Assembly (NCBI GenBank): GCA_030587475.1
Contig: JAUQYZ010000031.1
Span: forward strand, 35,173-99,172
From: Candidatus Sigynarchaeum calidifontis
GTDB lineage: Archaea > Asgardarchaeota > Lokiarchaeia > Sigyniarchaeales > Sigyniarchaeaceae
Direction: 5' to 3'
Length of the DNA: 64,000 nt
In this document: piece after piece, positions 35,509 through 44,639 of the stretch
Layout: each line of letters opens with the position of its first letter
Position numbering within the stretch: the first letter of the stretch is position 1
Made by a program: the position numbers and the translations under genes
The notes under the pieces: model-generated
What the model saw: only the letters and a program-made list of their open reading frames with translations
Database searches by the model: none
What the model was told of the DNA's origin: nothing

Positions 35509-36273
35509 TCAACTAATTGCCCCCTTGATGATGTCGACTAGGGATTTGGCCTCCAAGGAGGCACCCCCCACGAGCCCGCCGTCGACATCTGGCTGTGAGA
35601 AAATCTCCTTGGCATTTTCTGGCTTGATGCTACCCCCGTACTGGATCCTGGTCGTTCGTGAAACGCCTTGATCGTACATCTCGGCCAGCAGCTTTCGCAC
35701 GTATGCATGTGCATCTTGTGCTTGTGCCGGCGTGGCGGTCAATCCCGTTCCTATTGCCCAGACCGGCTCGTACGCGATGACGATGCTGGACATTTCATCC
35801 TTATTGATTCCGTTCAACGATCCCGTTAGTTGTTCCTTCAATACCATCTCAGTCTTGCCCGTGATTCTCTCGTCCTTCGTTTCGCCAATGCAGAGGATCG
35901 GCTTCAATCCCCTCATAACGGCCATTTTCACTTTCTTGGAGATGAACTCGCTGGTTTCCTTGAACAGCGCCCTTCGTTCCGAGTGTCCGAGGATCACGTA
36001 GGATGCTCCCGCATCAAGCAGCATGCTTGCCGAGATCTCGCCCGTGAAAGCGCCCTTTTCCTCGAAGTACATGTTCTGGCCCCCCGTGTAGATCTTTTTA
36101 CCTTTCAAGGCTTCAGAAACGGCGCGTATAGAGATAAACGGGGGAAATATCACGATATCGACCATTTCAGGTAAATCCTCGATCTTTTGCAAGAATTCTT
36201 CGATGAAAGATTTGCTCTCGGCAATAGTCTTTTGCATTTTCCAATTTCCGCCGATGATCGGTCGATTCTTCAT
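35509..36273 (-). CDS. tpiA: Triosephosphate isomerase, bacterial/eukaryotic-length type
   Basis: A 254-residue TIM barrel that interconverts dihydroxyacetone phosphate and glyceraldehyde-3-phosphate. Catalytic residues are Lys in GGNWKM (residue 12), His in GHSERR (near 97) and Glu in YEPVWAIGTG (near 169). Length and the TATPAQAQ loop match bacterial and eukaryotic enzymes, whereas most archaeal ones are about 225 residues. It is a single gene between the porC and tRNA-Glu genes. Confidence 0.95.
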   Translation of the reverse strand: MKNRPIIGGNWKMQKTIAESKSFIEEFLQKIEDLPEMVDIVIFPPFISIRAVSEALKGKKIYTGGQNMYFEEKGAFTGEISASMLLDAGASYVILGHSERRALFKETSEFISKKVKMAVMRGLKPILCIGETKDERITGKTEMVLKEQLTGSLNGINKDEMSSIVIAYEPVWAIGTGLTATPAQAQDAHAYVRKLLAEMYDQGVSRTTRIQYGGSIKPENAKEIFSQPDVDGGLVGGASLEAKSLVDIIKGAIS

Positions 36274-36496
36274 GGGTTTTCAGCTTGGGGTAGTGTCTCG
36301 TCAATCTAGAGATGGCTTTTCAAGGCCGATAATCACCCGCCGCATTTTATTGTTTTCCCTACATCATCCGCTCGATGCCTAGCACGAGAAGCGTATTAGA
36401 AGCCCGGTCGAAGGCGTTTTTGGGTTTACTCGAATCGAACCGTCCATCCACTAGCGATACAAACCGGCTGCCCACGATCCTTGTTGGAATGGAATG

Positions 36497-36599
36497 TGCC
36501 TCGTACGGGATTTGAACCCGTGTCGCAAGGGTGAGAGCCTTTCATGAAAAATTCAAAATGATTTTTTTTTGCATGCTGGGCCAGCTACACCAACGAGGC
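36497..36599 (-). tRNA. tRNA-Glu(CTC) with a 29-nt intron inside the 5' strand of the anticodon stem
   Basis: The acceptor GCCTCGT (36599-36593) pairs with ACGAGGC (36504-36498), the D stem is GTGT/GCAT with wobbles, and the T arm is ACGGG-TTCAAAT-CCCGT. The mature anticodon arm must be CAAGG-CTCTCAC-CCTTG (anticodon CTC), but in the gene C27 is followed by an A/T-rich insertion and GG of the stem reappears at 36539-36538. About 29 bases between 36540 and 36569 must be removed. The exact cut is ambiguous because A residues flank both sides. The discriminator is A36497; a full CCA is not encoded. Confidence 0.85.
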
Positions 36600-36635
36600 T
36601 TTGGTAGTGGATGTATCAGAACGGGTTTTCGGTGC

Positions 36636-36833
36636 CTATACTTGCCTTGACTTCAACTTGATCATGCTCGTTATATATCCCGCGATCCTGTTCCTGAGCC
36701 TTTTCGTCTTGATGTTCGTGATCTGGTTCAAGATCTGCTTGTTCTCGTCGAAGATGGTCGAGTAGAGCTTGGGTTCCTTCGCGACCAGTTCTCTAGCGAC
36801 CCGCTTGATGAAATCCGGCCGAACTTTTCCCAT
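36636..36833 (-). CDS. rps17e: Small-subunit ribosomal protein S17e
   Basis: A 65-residue ribosomal protein of archaea and eukaryotes. MGKVRPDFIKRVARELV is the standard start, and the RLRNRIAGYITSMIK segment matches the C-terminal helix. It is divergent from the surface-protein gene; about 90 bases separate them and hold promoters in both directions. Confidence 0.95.
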   Translation of the reverse strand: MGKVRPDFIKRVARELVAKEPKLYSTIFDENKQILNQITNIKTKRLRNRIAGYITSMIKLKSRQV

Positions 36834-36895
36834 TATATCACGCAGTCCTTGTTTTTTGTAGGTAATGTAGGTAATATTCGAAGATCCTAGTGGTG

Positions 36896-36903
36896 TTTAA
36901 ATG
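36896..36903 (+). promoter_or_regulatory. TATA box for the gene at 36926
   Basis: TTTAAATG is centred about 26 bases upstream of ATG 36926, the geometry of a leaderless archaeal transcript. Confidence 0.5.
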
Positions 36904-36925
36904 ATCCCGTAAAATTCTTGGAACG

Positions 36926-38857
36926 ATGTCGAAGATCACGAGAACTGAAGGATTGGTTCTTTTAATCCTTGCTCTCGGAACAGCGTGCCTTTTCAATAGC
37001 ATGGCGAGGCGGGCGAGCGGGCTAGAGGCATCCTTGGTCTCGGTCATGATAAACGGCCAGGATCTCACCAGCCATCCCGGTGCCATCGTCGAGGCAAGGC
37101 TCCGGACATCCCTGGAAATAAACGTTACATGGAAGATGTTGTATGATCTAAATGCGACTCAAACCGGTTGGATGCAAATCTCCTTGTACAACAACGCGAG
37201 CCTCGTGCGCAGCAGCGCATTATTCACAGAAAGTGGTTCCAACAACAACAGGGTCTGGTTTTGCCCCCTCGTCCCGGAAGAATGGACGCTAGCAAATTAC
37301 AGGGAATACGGCCGAGTGGAGGTTGCCTTGAAAATAGTTGATAATGGCATTCTTGGTGTGAACCAGTTATCAAACTTCACGATCCGGGTTCTGCCCGAGC
37401 AGGTGAACGTCTCTCTCTCCTCGTACACCTTCAAGAACGAGTCGAACGGGCGCATGGATCACCTGAACGCGAGCTATCACGTGACGAGCGTCCAGGACCC
37501 TTCTTTCCACCACCCGAACCTCTGCTTCTCTTGCGAGATTTTCGACGTGGCAAATTCCCGCTTGCATGAAGCCGATTTCCATGTCGACACGCGAGGCTTT
37601 CTCGACGTGATCATTGAGGATGAATATCTGATCTTTCTGGAAGGAGAACGGATTCGGGTCACGAACCACGCGACGACCTTGATCGAGCCCATAACCATCG
37701 AAACCAATATGGAGGCCATCGTTAACCGGACGGACTTTCTCTTGTATTACCACAATCTAACGGAGACATATGACGGCAACGCCGTTTCTATCGGGGTGAA
37801 CCTCGATGTCGGGATGTCCGCCAATTGGAGCAGCGTCCTCGATTTTCCTCTCTATTACGAGTGGACGGTATCGAACACGACGGGAACGAGGCTCCAGAAC
37901 GGTTCAGCGTTCGCGTTCCTCGGGGCACCAATATCCATCGGTCTCGACGCGTCCTTTACGCCCATCATCGAATATCTTTTTCTCGATCTCTGGTTCGAGG
38001 GCAATTTTTTCTTCAAGAGCAAGCAAGTATCCATCTCGTTGGGCGATCAAGTGATTCGAAAAGAGATCGACATCTATTTAGCGAATCAAGGCGAGCTCAT
38101 CGAAGCCGGCATCGGCGACATCCGCTTCCAGCTCAACGTGAAGCAGGCCATGACCCCCGTTCCCTATCACCCTGCACGTATAGAAATCGTCAACGAGACA
38201 ACCGGCGGTTCATTATCCGTGTTGGTCTGCATCACCGATGAAAATGGCTGTGCGACGATGCCCCTTTCGGAGGGGATGCTGCGTGATCTAGAGCACGTCC
38301 AGGTCGTGGTCAAGGCTCTTGCAAACCTGACCTTCAAGGAATCGACAAAGGCCTTCTCCCTGGCCAATTTTTTCACGCGAATGACGCCGTCCCTTCGATT
38401 AAATAACGTCTCGTCCGGATTAATCCTCCATACCAACGTGGAAAACGAGATCTCAATGTCCATTCTCGTAGATGGGGACGTCGAATTCTTTTCTGGAAGG
38501 CTCGCAGAACTGGAATTTTTCACCGGAGATCGTGGCGTGATCCAGGAACATCTCAGCATTATCCGGTCGGGTGGTATAGTAACATGCCCGATACCCGCGC
38601 ACGCCCTCCAAGCGGGAATGACCGTGTACGTGCACGTCGTGATCGATGCAACCCTCGTGAGCCAGGAACTGTCCGCGACGGTTTCGTTTCGCGTGGTTGC
38701 CATAGTCGACGGGACAGGCAACGTTACGATGCAAGCATGGATGGCCATCATCTTTCTTCTTGGTGCAGTCTTTGGCGTGATACTCAGCATCAAGTGCGTG
38801 AAGAGGATACGTCAAGGCTTTTTGTCCAAGGATCAGTTCACCATTACCCTTGCTTGA
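36926..38857 (+). CDS. Large surface-anchored protein with signal peptide and C-terminal membrane helix
   Basis: A 643-residue protein with a hydrophobic signal segment at residues 9-22, a beta-rich ectodomain of about 570 residues, and a C-terminal helix (about residues 605-627, WMAIIFLLGAVFGVILSI) followed by a basic tail, so a type I membrane protein. The ectodomain has many N-x-S/T sequons and looks like repeated Ig-like beta domains. No family is recognised. It is leaderless by its TATA position. FtsZ starts about 100 bases downstream, possibly by chance. Confidence 0.8.
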   Translation: MSKITRTEGLVLLILALGTACLFNSMARRASGLEASLVSVMINGQDLTSHPGAIVEARLRTSLEINVTWKMLYDLNATQTGWMQISLYNNASLVRSSALFTESGSNNNRVWFCPLVPEEWTLANYREYGRVEVALKIVDNGILGVNQLSNFTIRVLPEQVNVSLSSYTFKNESNGRMDHLNASYHVTSVQDPSFHHPNLCFSCEIFDVANSRLHEADFHVDTRGFLDVIIEDEYLIFLEGERIRVTNHATTLIEPITIETNMEAIVNRTDFLLYYHNLTETYDGNAVSIGVNLDVGMSANWSSVLDFPLYYEWTVSNTTGTRLQNGSAFAFLGAPISIGLDASFTPIIEYLFLDLWFEGNFFFKSKQVSISLGDQVIRKEIDIYLANQGELIEAGIGDIRFQLNVKQAMTPVPYHPARIEIVNETTGGSLSVLVCITDENGCATMPLSEGMLRDLEHVQVVVKALANLTFKESTKAFSLANFFTRMTPSLRLNNVSSGLILHTNVENEISMSILVDGDVEFFSGRLAELEFFTGDRGVIQEHLSIIRSGGIVTCPIPAHALQAGMTVYVHVVIDATLVSQELSATVSFRVVAIVDGTGNVTMQAWMAIIFLLGAVFGVILSIKCVKRIRQGFLSKDQFTITLA

Positions 38858-38886
38858 CCGGCGAGCGCCAATTAACCCCGCCTGGA

Positions 38887-38892
38887 TATAAA
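38887..38892 (+). promoter_or_regulatory. TATA box upstream of ftsZ
   Basis: TATAAA lies about 70 bases before the ftsZ ATG, giving a leader of about 45 bases that contains GGTGA just before the start. Confidence 0.4.
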
Positions 38893-38959
38893 GTCGAAAT
38901 ACGCCGGTGTCATTCATCTATTAACACCACCCAGACGACATAAGCATTGGTGAAAATGG

Positions 38960-40060
38960 ATGAAGAGCTTGATCGAACAAGCTATTGTCCACAAGCGGGA
39001 TATTGAGCGCCCGAAAACCCCCATTGGCTTGGCCAAGATACTCATCATCGGAGCAGGTGGTGCCGGAAATAACACAGTCGACAGGATGATGAAAATTGGC
39101 ATCCGTGGAGCCGAATGCATAGCAGTCAACACCGACCAGCAACATCTCGAGTTCATCAAGGCCCATAAGAAGGTGTTGATCGGTGAAAAAATCACGCGCG
39201 GTCTCGGGGCAGGGGGCCATCCAGAGGTCGGTGCAGCCGCAGCCGAGGAGTCCAGAGCGCTCTTGAAGGCGGAAATTGATGGATCGGATCTTGTCTTTAT
39301 CACGTGTGGAGAGGGCGGTGGAACGGGGTCGGGCAGCGCGCCTATCATAGGCGAGATAGCAAAGAGTACCGGCGCTATCGTCGTCGGCGTCGTCACCCTG
39401 CCGTTCAAGTCGGAGGGAATTCGTGTTGAAAAAGCGAAGGAGGCGATCCGTTCATTACGCGAGAACGTTGACACCCTGGTCGTCATTGACAACAACAAGC
39501 TCCTCGAGATTGCCCCGGATCTCCCCATTGAGGACGCGTTCAGCATAGCCGATGAAATCCTAGCTACGATGGTAAAAGGCATAACTGAAACGATTGCTTT
39601 ACCTTCATTAATCAATTTGGACTATGCCGACGTCCGGACAGCGTTGTGTTCAGGCGGCGTGACGATCGTCGGTATTGGAGAATCTGATGATCCGCAGAAC
39701 AAGGCACAAAAAGCCATAAACGATGCCTTCAGCTCCCCATTGCTGGAGGTTGACATCACGGGTGCGAAAGGTGCCTTGATCCACGTTACGGGCGGGAGAT
39801 CGATGACGCTTCGCGAGGTGACCGCCGTAACGGATATCGTCAAGCAGAAGATGGATCCAAACGCAATGGTTATCTGGGGCGCCCGCGTGGACCCGAAACT
39901 CGATGGCACCCTGCGCGTCATGATGCTCATTACCGGCGTGAAATCCCCGCAGATGCTCGGTCCAGTCGAGAGCAAGTTCGTTGGTACTACCAATGGCTCC
40001 CTCGTAAATAAAAGAGTATCGTTGTTGGACGTGGATAACTTGCCAAAATTCCAGGATTGA
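38960..40060 (+). CDS. ftsZ: Cell division GTPase FtsZ
   Basis: A 366-residue tubulin-fold GTPase that forms the division ring. The nucleotide-binding IIGAGGAGNNTVDRM near residue 29, the signature GGGTGSGSAP near residue 119 (usual form GGGTGTGAAP or similar) and the T7 loop NLDYADVRT near residue 214 with its catalytic Asp are all present, so it should be active. GGTGA precedes ATG 38960. It could be FtsZ1 or FtsZ2; no SepF is visible nearby. Confidence 0.95.
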   Translation: MKSLIEQAIVHKRDIERPKTPIGLAKILIIGAGGAGNNTVDRMMKIGIRGAECIAVNTDQQHLEFIKAHKKVLIGEKITRGLGAGGHPEVGAAAAEESRALLKAEIDGSDLVFITCGEGGGTGSGSAPIIGEIAKSTGAIVVGVVTLPFKSEGIRVEKAKEAIRSLRENVDTLVVIDNNKLLEIAPDLPIEDAFSIADEILATMVKGITETIALPSLINLDYADVRTALCSGGVTIVGIGESDDPQNKAQKAINDAFSSPLLEVDITGAKGALIHVTGGRSMTLREVTAVTDIVKQKMDPNAMVIWGARVDPKLDGTLRVMMLITGVKSPQMLGPVESKFVGTTNGSLVNKRVSLLDVDNLPKFQD

Positions 40061-40218
40061 TCGGCGTTTGGCCTAATTCCATCCCCGGAACGTGCGATAT
40101 TTTTTTTTTCACAAATTCTTTAGTGCCCGTCCTTTTAAAAACGGCCGAGTCCAAACCAGGTACTTGCATCTCCCCATGTCGATGCATGTGGTGAAATGGC
40201 GATCACGGTGCTTGCCCC

Positions 40219-41409
40219 ATGATATCGTTCATCAAAGAGGAACTCGATCGTAAAAGCGTCTTCATTGACGAATCGAAGCTAGGTGTCGATTTCATTCCAG
40301 AGAAGCTCATTCATCGGGACGAGGAGATCCGGCAATTGGCTCAGATATTTCTCCCCTTGCTAAAATCCAGCCACTTCTCATCGAAAAACGCGATAATCAC
40401 CGGCCCAAATGGTGCCGGGAAGACCGCCTTGAGCAAGAGTTTCGGACTCTCGATCGAAGGAATTGCAAAAAATTTCGACAAGAACATTAAATACATCCAC
40501 ATTAACTGTCGTTTGAACAAATCAAATTATCTCATCATCAAGAAAATAATTGGTACTTTGTGTAGTGATGTTCCCGAGAAAGGATATTCTATTTACGAGT
40601 TGTTATCCTTGCTGAAGAAATTATTGGATTCTAGGGATATGCACATCATTCTGACCCTCGATGAAATGAATTTCTTGAACATTAAACAGGATAATTTAAT
40701 CTATATGCTGAATAGGTTGAACGACGACTCGACAGATGGGACCTCGCGCGTCTCGCTCATCGGCATCGAAAAGAACATGACCTTCATTCATAACCTCGAT
40801 TTGAGCACGATATCGTCGTTCCAATATAACATCGTCTCTTTCACACCTTACACGCATGATCAAATATTCGACATCTTGCGCGCGCGGGCTGGTATCGCGC
40901 TTCAAGAAGACGCGTATTCGGATGACATCCTGCATTTCATCTCTAAAATCGCCGCAAGGAATGGGGACATGCGATATTCCCTCGAGATCTTGTATAAAGC
41001 CGGAAAATATGCGGACCGCCACGGTCTCTCCAAGATCACGCCAGAATGCATCCGGCACGCTCAAGATTGTACCAGAGAGAATATTGATCTGAAGTCCTTG
41101 AAAAGCATTACTCAAAATGAAAAGATCGTCTTGCTCGCTATATGCCGTGCTTTAATTGCTTCCAAATCTAGCACGGCAACGATGAGCGAGCTCAAGCAAG
41201 AATACAACGTGATTTGCGAGGAATTGGGATGCGACCTGGTGAAGAAATCACAGCTTTATTTCATCGTCACGCGGCTTAAACAACTCGAATACATCACCAT
41301 CACGCCTCCCACGTCGAGGAAAAAAGGGGATGACTCTACGGTAAGCATAGATAACATGCCTGCTCAAGAGCTAGCGTCCGAACTACTTAAACAACTTCGG
41401 ATGGTATAG
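40219..41409 (+). CDS. Orc1/Cdc6-type AAA+ replication initiator
   Basis: A 396-residue AAA+ ATPase. The N-terminal LIHRDEEIRQLAQI is the typical opening, Walker A is GPNGAGKTA near residue 63, Walker B ILTLDEMN near residue 147, sensor I near SLIGIEKN, and a C-terminal winged helix covers about residues 300-380. Orc1/Cdc6 binds origins and loads MCM. The upstream 158 bases contain a T-rich run (40099-40110), but I find no clear origin-recognition box. wHTH and other genes follow in tight order. Confidence 0.88.
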   Translation: MISFIKEELDRKSVFIDESKLGVDFIPEKLIHRDEEIRQLAQIFLPLLKSSHFSSKNAIITGPNGAGKTALSKSFGLSIEGIAKNFDKNIKYIHINCRLNKSNYLIIKKIIGTLCSDVPEKGYSIYELLSLLKKLLDSRDMHIILTLDEMNFLNIKQDNLIYMLNRLNDDSTDGTSRVSLIGIEKNMTFIHNLDLSTISSFQYNIVSFTPYTHDQIFDILRARAGIALQEDAYSDDILHFISKIAARNGDMRYSLEILYKAGKYADRHGLSKITPECIRHAQDCTRENIDLKSLKSITQNEKIVLLAICRALIASKSSTATMSELKQEYNVICEELGCDLVKKSQLYFIVTRLKQLEYITITPPTSRKKGDDSTVSIDNMPAQELASELLKQLRMV

Positions 41410-41412
41410 TAC

Positions 41413-41757
41413 ATGTTGGAAACCAGCGTGAAAAACCAATGGCTAGACGTGGACGTGGAAGAATTGTTATGTAGTCGGCTACGGATCAAAATATTGAAGA
41501 TACTTGCCCGATATGGAGAAATTAACATCTCTGCCCTCGTGAAAGAAACCGCTTCTAATCATACTGAAATACTTAAAAATATCTTGTATCTGAGGCAAAA
41601 AGACCTCCTGGAAGAAAAATTCTTCGGCCGAATCCACATCGTAAGGATGCGAAAGGAAACCCTTCTTGGAAAGGTGATCACGGACTTCTTCAACTTTTTC
41701 ACGTACTCGACTTCCGGGGATTTTATAAAAGTAAATGAAAAAGAAAGATATGCTTGA
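41413..41757 (+). CDS. Winged-helix DNA-binding protein
   Basis: A 114-residue protein starting three bases after the Orc1/Cdc6 stop. The core (SRLRIKILKILARYGEINISALVKET, then NHTEILKNILYLRQKDLLEEK) is an ArsR/MarR-like winged helix. It may regulate its own operon. Its 3' end overlaps the next gene by 23 bases. Confidence 0.75.
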   Translation: MLETSVKNQWLDVDVEELLCSRLRIKILKILARYGEINISALVKETASNHTEILKNILYLRQKDLLEEKFFGRIHIVRMRKETLLGKVITDFFNFFTYSTSGDFIKVNEKERYA

Positions 41758-42514
41758 TGAATTGCTTTCTGCTACGGAACGCCAAGAAGCGGCACTCGTT
41801 CTTGAGAAATATCGGAAAAAATACATGTGCGGCATGGGTCCTTTCCTTGGAAAGGTGATTACGAAGGCAATCGAATCTGATGCAGGACGGGAAGCTCTTT
41901 CAAAACTCACGGAGCAATTCTTCAATTCCACCTATTTTAACAACATCAGCAATGACGGCTTGCCGCAGAACACGAGGACTCTTCTTGGTTTTAACGTGTG
42001 GCAGACACCATGCAAAGTGGAACATATCAGACGCTTGAACGACAGTCAAATATTAACGGGTTTTGTCTCCGGGAACATCAATGCTTCTATAGATGATAGT
42101 AAAATCGATAAAATCCCTGGCCATCTAGATTTCTTTGTTAAACGAAAGGATGACAAAGATCGAGATGTATTAATGTATCCTTACGTGTTGGAATGTGTCT
42201 TCTCAAGTTCCGAGCAAGCGTTTATGTTTATACGGGCTTTCTGGTATTTTATCGAAGCACGCGTTCTCTTCCATCTGGTGGGCGGGGTTCTCGATGAACA
42301 AACGAGCGGCGCGCTAGGAACATACACCGAGTTAAGAAGGTCGTTGATATCGCCTTTCATCCACGATCAATTCCCGGAACGGCATTATTATACCAAGGTA
42401 AACGTGACTACGGCTTCTGAGCTCGAGACTTTCTATGACAAGTTTCTGTTTTCAAAACTCAGGATAGTGCAACGAAAAGCCTTGATAATTGCACGGGTGA
42501 TAGCTCGTGGATAA
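41735..42514 (+). CDS. Hypothetical protein, unrecognised
   Basis: A 259-residue soluble alpha/beta protein. It has a charged N-terminal helix, an internal stretch with WQTPCKVEHIRR, and a long amphipathic region with FMFIRAFWYFIEARVLFHL that is aromatic but too short for a certain membrane helix. It overlaps the winged-helix gene by 23 bases and the signal peptidase gene by eight, so it is translated in the same operon. Function unknown. Confidence 0.65.
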   Translation: MKKKDMLDELLSATERQEAALVLEKYRKKYMCGMGPFLGKVITKAIESDAGREALSKLTEQFFNSTYFNNISNDGLPQNTRTLLGFNVWQTPCKVEHIRRLNDSQILTGFVSGNINASIDDSKIDKIPGHLDFFVKRKDDKDRDVLMYPYVLECVFSSSEQAFMFIRAFWYFIEARVLFHLVGGVLDEQTSGALGTYTELRRSLISPFIHDQFPERHYYTKVNVTTASELETFYDKFLFSKLRIVQRKALIIARVIARG

Positions 42515-43127
42515 AAACGGGAGGAGATCCCTCTTGCGAGTTATCTTTTCTTGTTCTATCATCTTCTTTTCTATCTTTTCGGCGATAATGATCATTTCCA
42601 GCACGTGTTCGCCGTATGTAATTATGTCGGAATCTATGGAGCCGGCTTTGCATATTGGTGATGTTGTTTTCGTCGATCACGACTTTGATCCCGATGAAAT
42701 CAAGTTCGGTAATGATGGTGACATTTTGGTTATTGAAAACTATTCAATCTTCGTTGATAACGGGGTACCATCTTCTTTTTATGCCCATCTAGATGGTAGG
42801 ATACCCATAATTCATCGCGCAATCGATAAACGCGTGATCGGTAATAAAATTTATTTTATAACTAAAGGTGACAATAACCCCTATGCTGATGGCTGTATCA
42901 AGTATATAAATTGGACAAGCCCCGCTTACAGCCTGATCGAATTGAATTCTTCGGATCCGGTTCCTGTGCCGGTAGAGTCGATCATTGGCAAGGTCGTCTC
43001 GATCGTGCCCCTCATCGGGAACTTTAAAATACATGCGGGCACCATCAGCATTCACATTTTCGCCGTTTTATGCATTATATTGATAATAGATCTATGGAAA
43101 AAGAGGCATCGTCTATGCTACCGATGA
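42507..43127 (+). CDS. Signal peptidase I, archaeal/ER (Sec11) type
   Basis: A 206-residue membrane protease. A hydrophobic helix at residues 9-31 is followed by MSESMEPAL with the catalytic Ser near residue 40, IIHRAID with the catalytic His in place of the bacterial Lys, and TKGDNNPYADG with the catalytic Asp region; a second helix closes the protein. It removes signal peptides outside the membrane. The start is GTG 42507, inside the previous gene, and the stop overlaps the next start as ATGA (43124-43127). Confidence 0.9.
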   Translation: MDKNGRRSLLRVIFSCSIIFFSIFSAIMIISSTCSPYVIMSESMEPALHIGDVVFVDHDFDPDEIKFGNDGDILVIENYSIFVDNGVPSSFYAHLDGRIPIIHRAIDKRVIGNKIYFITKGDNNPYADGCIKYINWTSPAYSLIELNSSDPVPVPVESIIGKVVSIVPLIGNFKIHAGTISIHIFAVLCIILIIDLWKKRHRLCYR

Positions 43128-44599
43128 ACATCTTATTTATCTATCCCCCGATAACATATGAAACCAGTCGTGGTCTAGAATCGAACTTACTAAGCGGATC
43201 AACGATTTCCCCCGAGATCAGCTTTCTTTATCTCGAATCTTATTTGCGCAAAAAGATCCCTGGGATCGAGATCGGATACCTAGACTTTCGAATCGAAGAT
43301 ATGAAGGATGCAGAAACCACCCTGGCGAGCGTGGTAAACGAGGGAAGATTCGGTTATGTTGGCATCACTTGTTATAGCTGTCATTACCTCCCATCGATTG
43401 CAATAGCTCGCATTGTCAAGAAAATAAGCAAGGATATCGCCATCATCATCGGAGGTTTCCATCCAACCATATGTCCAGAGGATTTCACCTTCCCCGGCTC
43501 GCCGATAGATTACGTGATTCGTGGCGAGGGAGAGATTTCGCTGTATCAAATATTGGCGAGTGGAAGCGGCGTCGTCTCTTCGCCGCGGGTGGTGGAGGGA
43601 ATGCAAATCGATGAGCTTGATAAAATTCCTCCCATCTCTCTGGGTCTTTTCGAGAAGTATAAAAAAAAGATGGATTTTTCCGACCTACCCGTATATTTTT
43701 CACGGGGATGCATATTTGATTGTAGCTTTTGCATTTCACGCGAGGGCACATGCGGGTTGAAGCGATATCGTGTTCTCTCTCCAGGCAAGGCAGTCGCGCA
43801 GCTCGAGATCCTCGAAACTTATGACCCGAATCGCATAACCATCGTGGATTCACTATTTGGCGGGAATCGGAAATGGTTTGATAAGATCACGGCGTTGATG
43901 CAGAGGAAAAACCGGCCTTACAAGGTTAAAGTTGAAGCGCATATCGATATCTTGAATGATGAAAAATTACAAGCCTTGATTAGAAGTAAATTCGATTTGA
44001 CTGTAGGGTTTGAAAATGCTTCTCCCCAGCAACTCGCTCTCATGAATAAAACAGCGGATCCTACGCGCTACATACAAAATATGAGCCGGGTCATCGATGC
44101 TTTTTTCCATTCTGGTCGAGAACTGGTTATCAATGTCCTTGTAGGATTTCCTGGCGAAACAAAACAAACAATCGACGAGACATTTGCTTATCTCGAGAGA
44201 TTATCGTCGAAATTGGATTCCACATTACTGAAGTTCTCCTTGTTTCGCATTTATCCAGGCACGCCAGTATTCCAGAATGCAAAATTTTTCGAGGATGTCC
44301 TAGGAAGCGTTTTCTACTCAAAAGACTGGTGGTATCATGACGTGGATCACTCCATTCTTCCGTCGATCGTGGATCCCTCCAGGCATTTAGACTTGATCTC
44401 GGAATTAACATATGTTCGAGATAAGATCAACGATTATTATATGCATTTGGTGTCCGGGGAAGGTGCCTCATCCATCGCATATAAGCTGGCCTTCATCCGC
44501 CATTTATCAAGGGTGAATAGGAGCTATGATGGCATGAAAGAGCGCATCGCTAGCCTGCGCAATAGCGTTCCCAAGAGATTTTCGAGACTGGTGTTATAA
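43124..44599 (+). CDS. Radical SAM protein with N-terminal B12-binding-type domain
   Basis: A 491-residue protein. The first 150 residues form a cobalamin-binding-like Rossmann domain (NILFIYPPI, GYVGITCYSCH, IIIGGFHPT). SRGCIFDCSFC near residue 200 is the CxxxCxxC motif that holds the radical 4Fe-4S cluster, and GFENASPQQLALMNK and NVLVGFPGET follow as expected for the B12-radical SAM class. ATG 43124 is in ATGA overlap with the signal peptidase stop; upstream ATGs at 43094 and 43115 are in frame. The substrate is unknown; lipid or tRNA methylation are possible. Confidence 0.85.
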   Translation: MNILFIYPPITYETSRGLESNLLSGSTISPEISFLYLESYLRKKIPGIEIGYLDFRIEDMKDAETTLASVVNEGRFGYVGITCYSCHYLPSIAIARIVKKISKDIAIIIGGFHPTICPEDFTFPGSPIDYVIRGEGEISLYQILASGSGVVSSPRVVEGMQIDELDKIPPISLGLFEKYKKKMDFSDLPVYFSRGCIFDCSFCISREGTCGLKRYRVLSPGKAVAQLEILETYDPNRITIVDSLFGGNRKWFDKITALMQRKNRPYKVKVEAHIDILNDEKLQALIRSKFDLTVGFENASPQQLALMNKTADPTRYIQNMSRVIDAFFHSGRELVINVLVGFPGETKQTIDETFAYLERLSSKLDSTLLKFSLFRIYPGTPVFQNAKFFEDVLGSVFYSKDWWYHDVDHSILPSIVDPSRHLDLISELTYVRDKINDYYMHLVSGEGASSIAYKLAFIRHLSRVNRSYDGMKERIASLRNSVPKRFSRLVL

Positions 44600-44639
44600 A
44601 AAAAGGAGGGATCTCAAGCATTCCACAAATGAGAGTAGA

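Noticed and set aside
40061-40218. Replication origin beside orc1/cdc6
   Set aside because: A T-rich run is present but I could not find origin-recognition-box repeats or dyads, so no origin is called.
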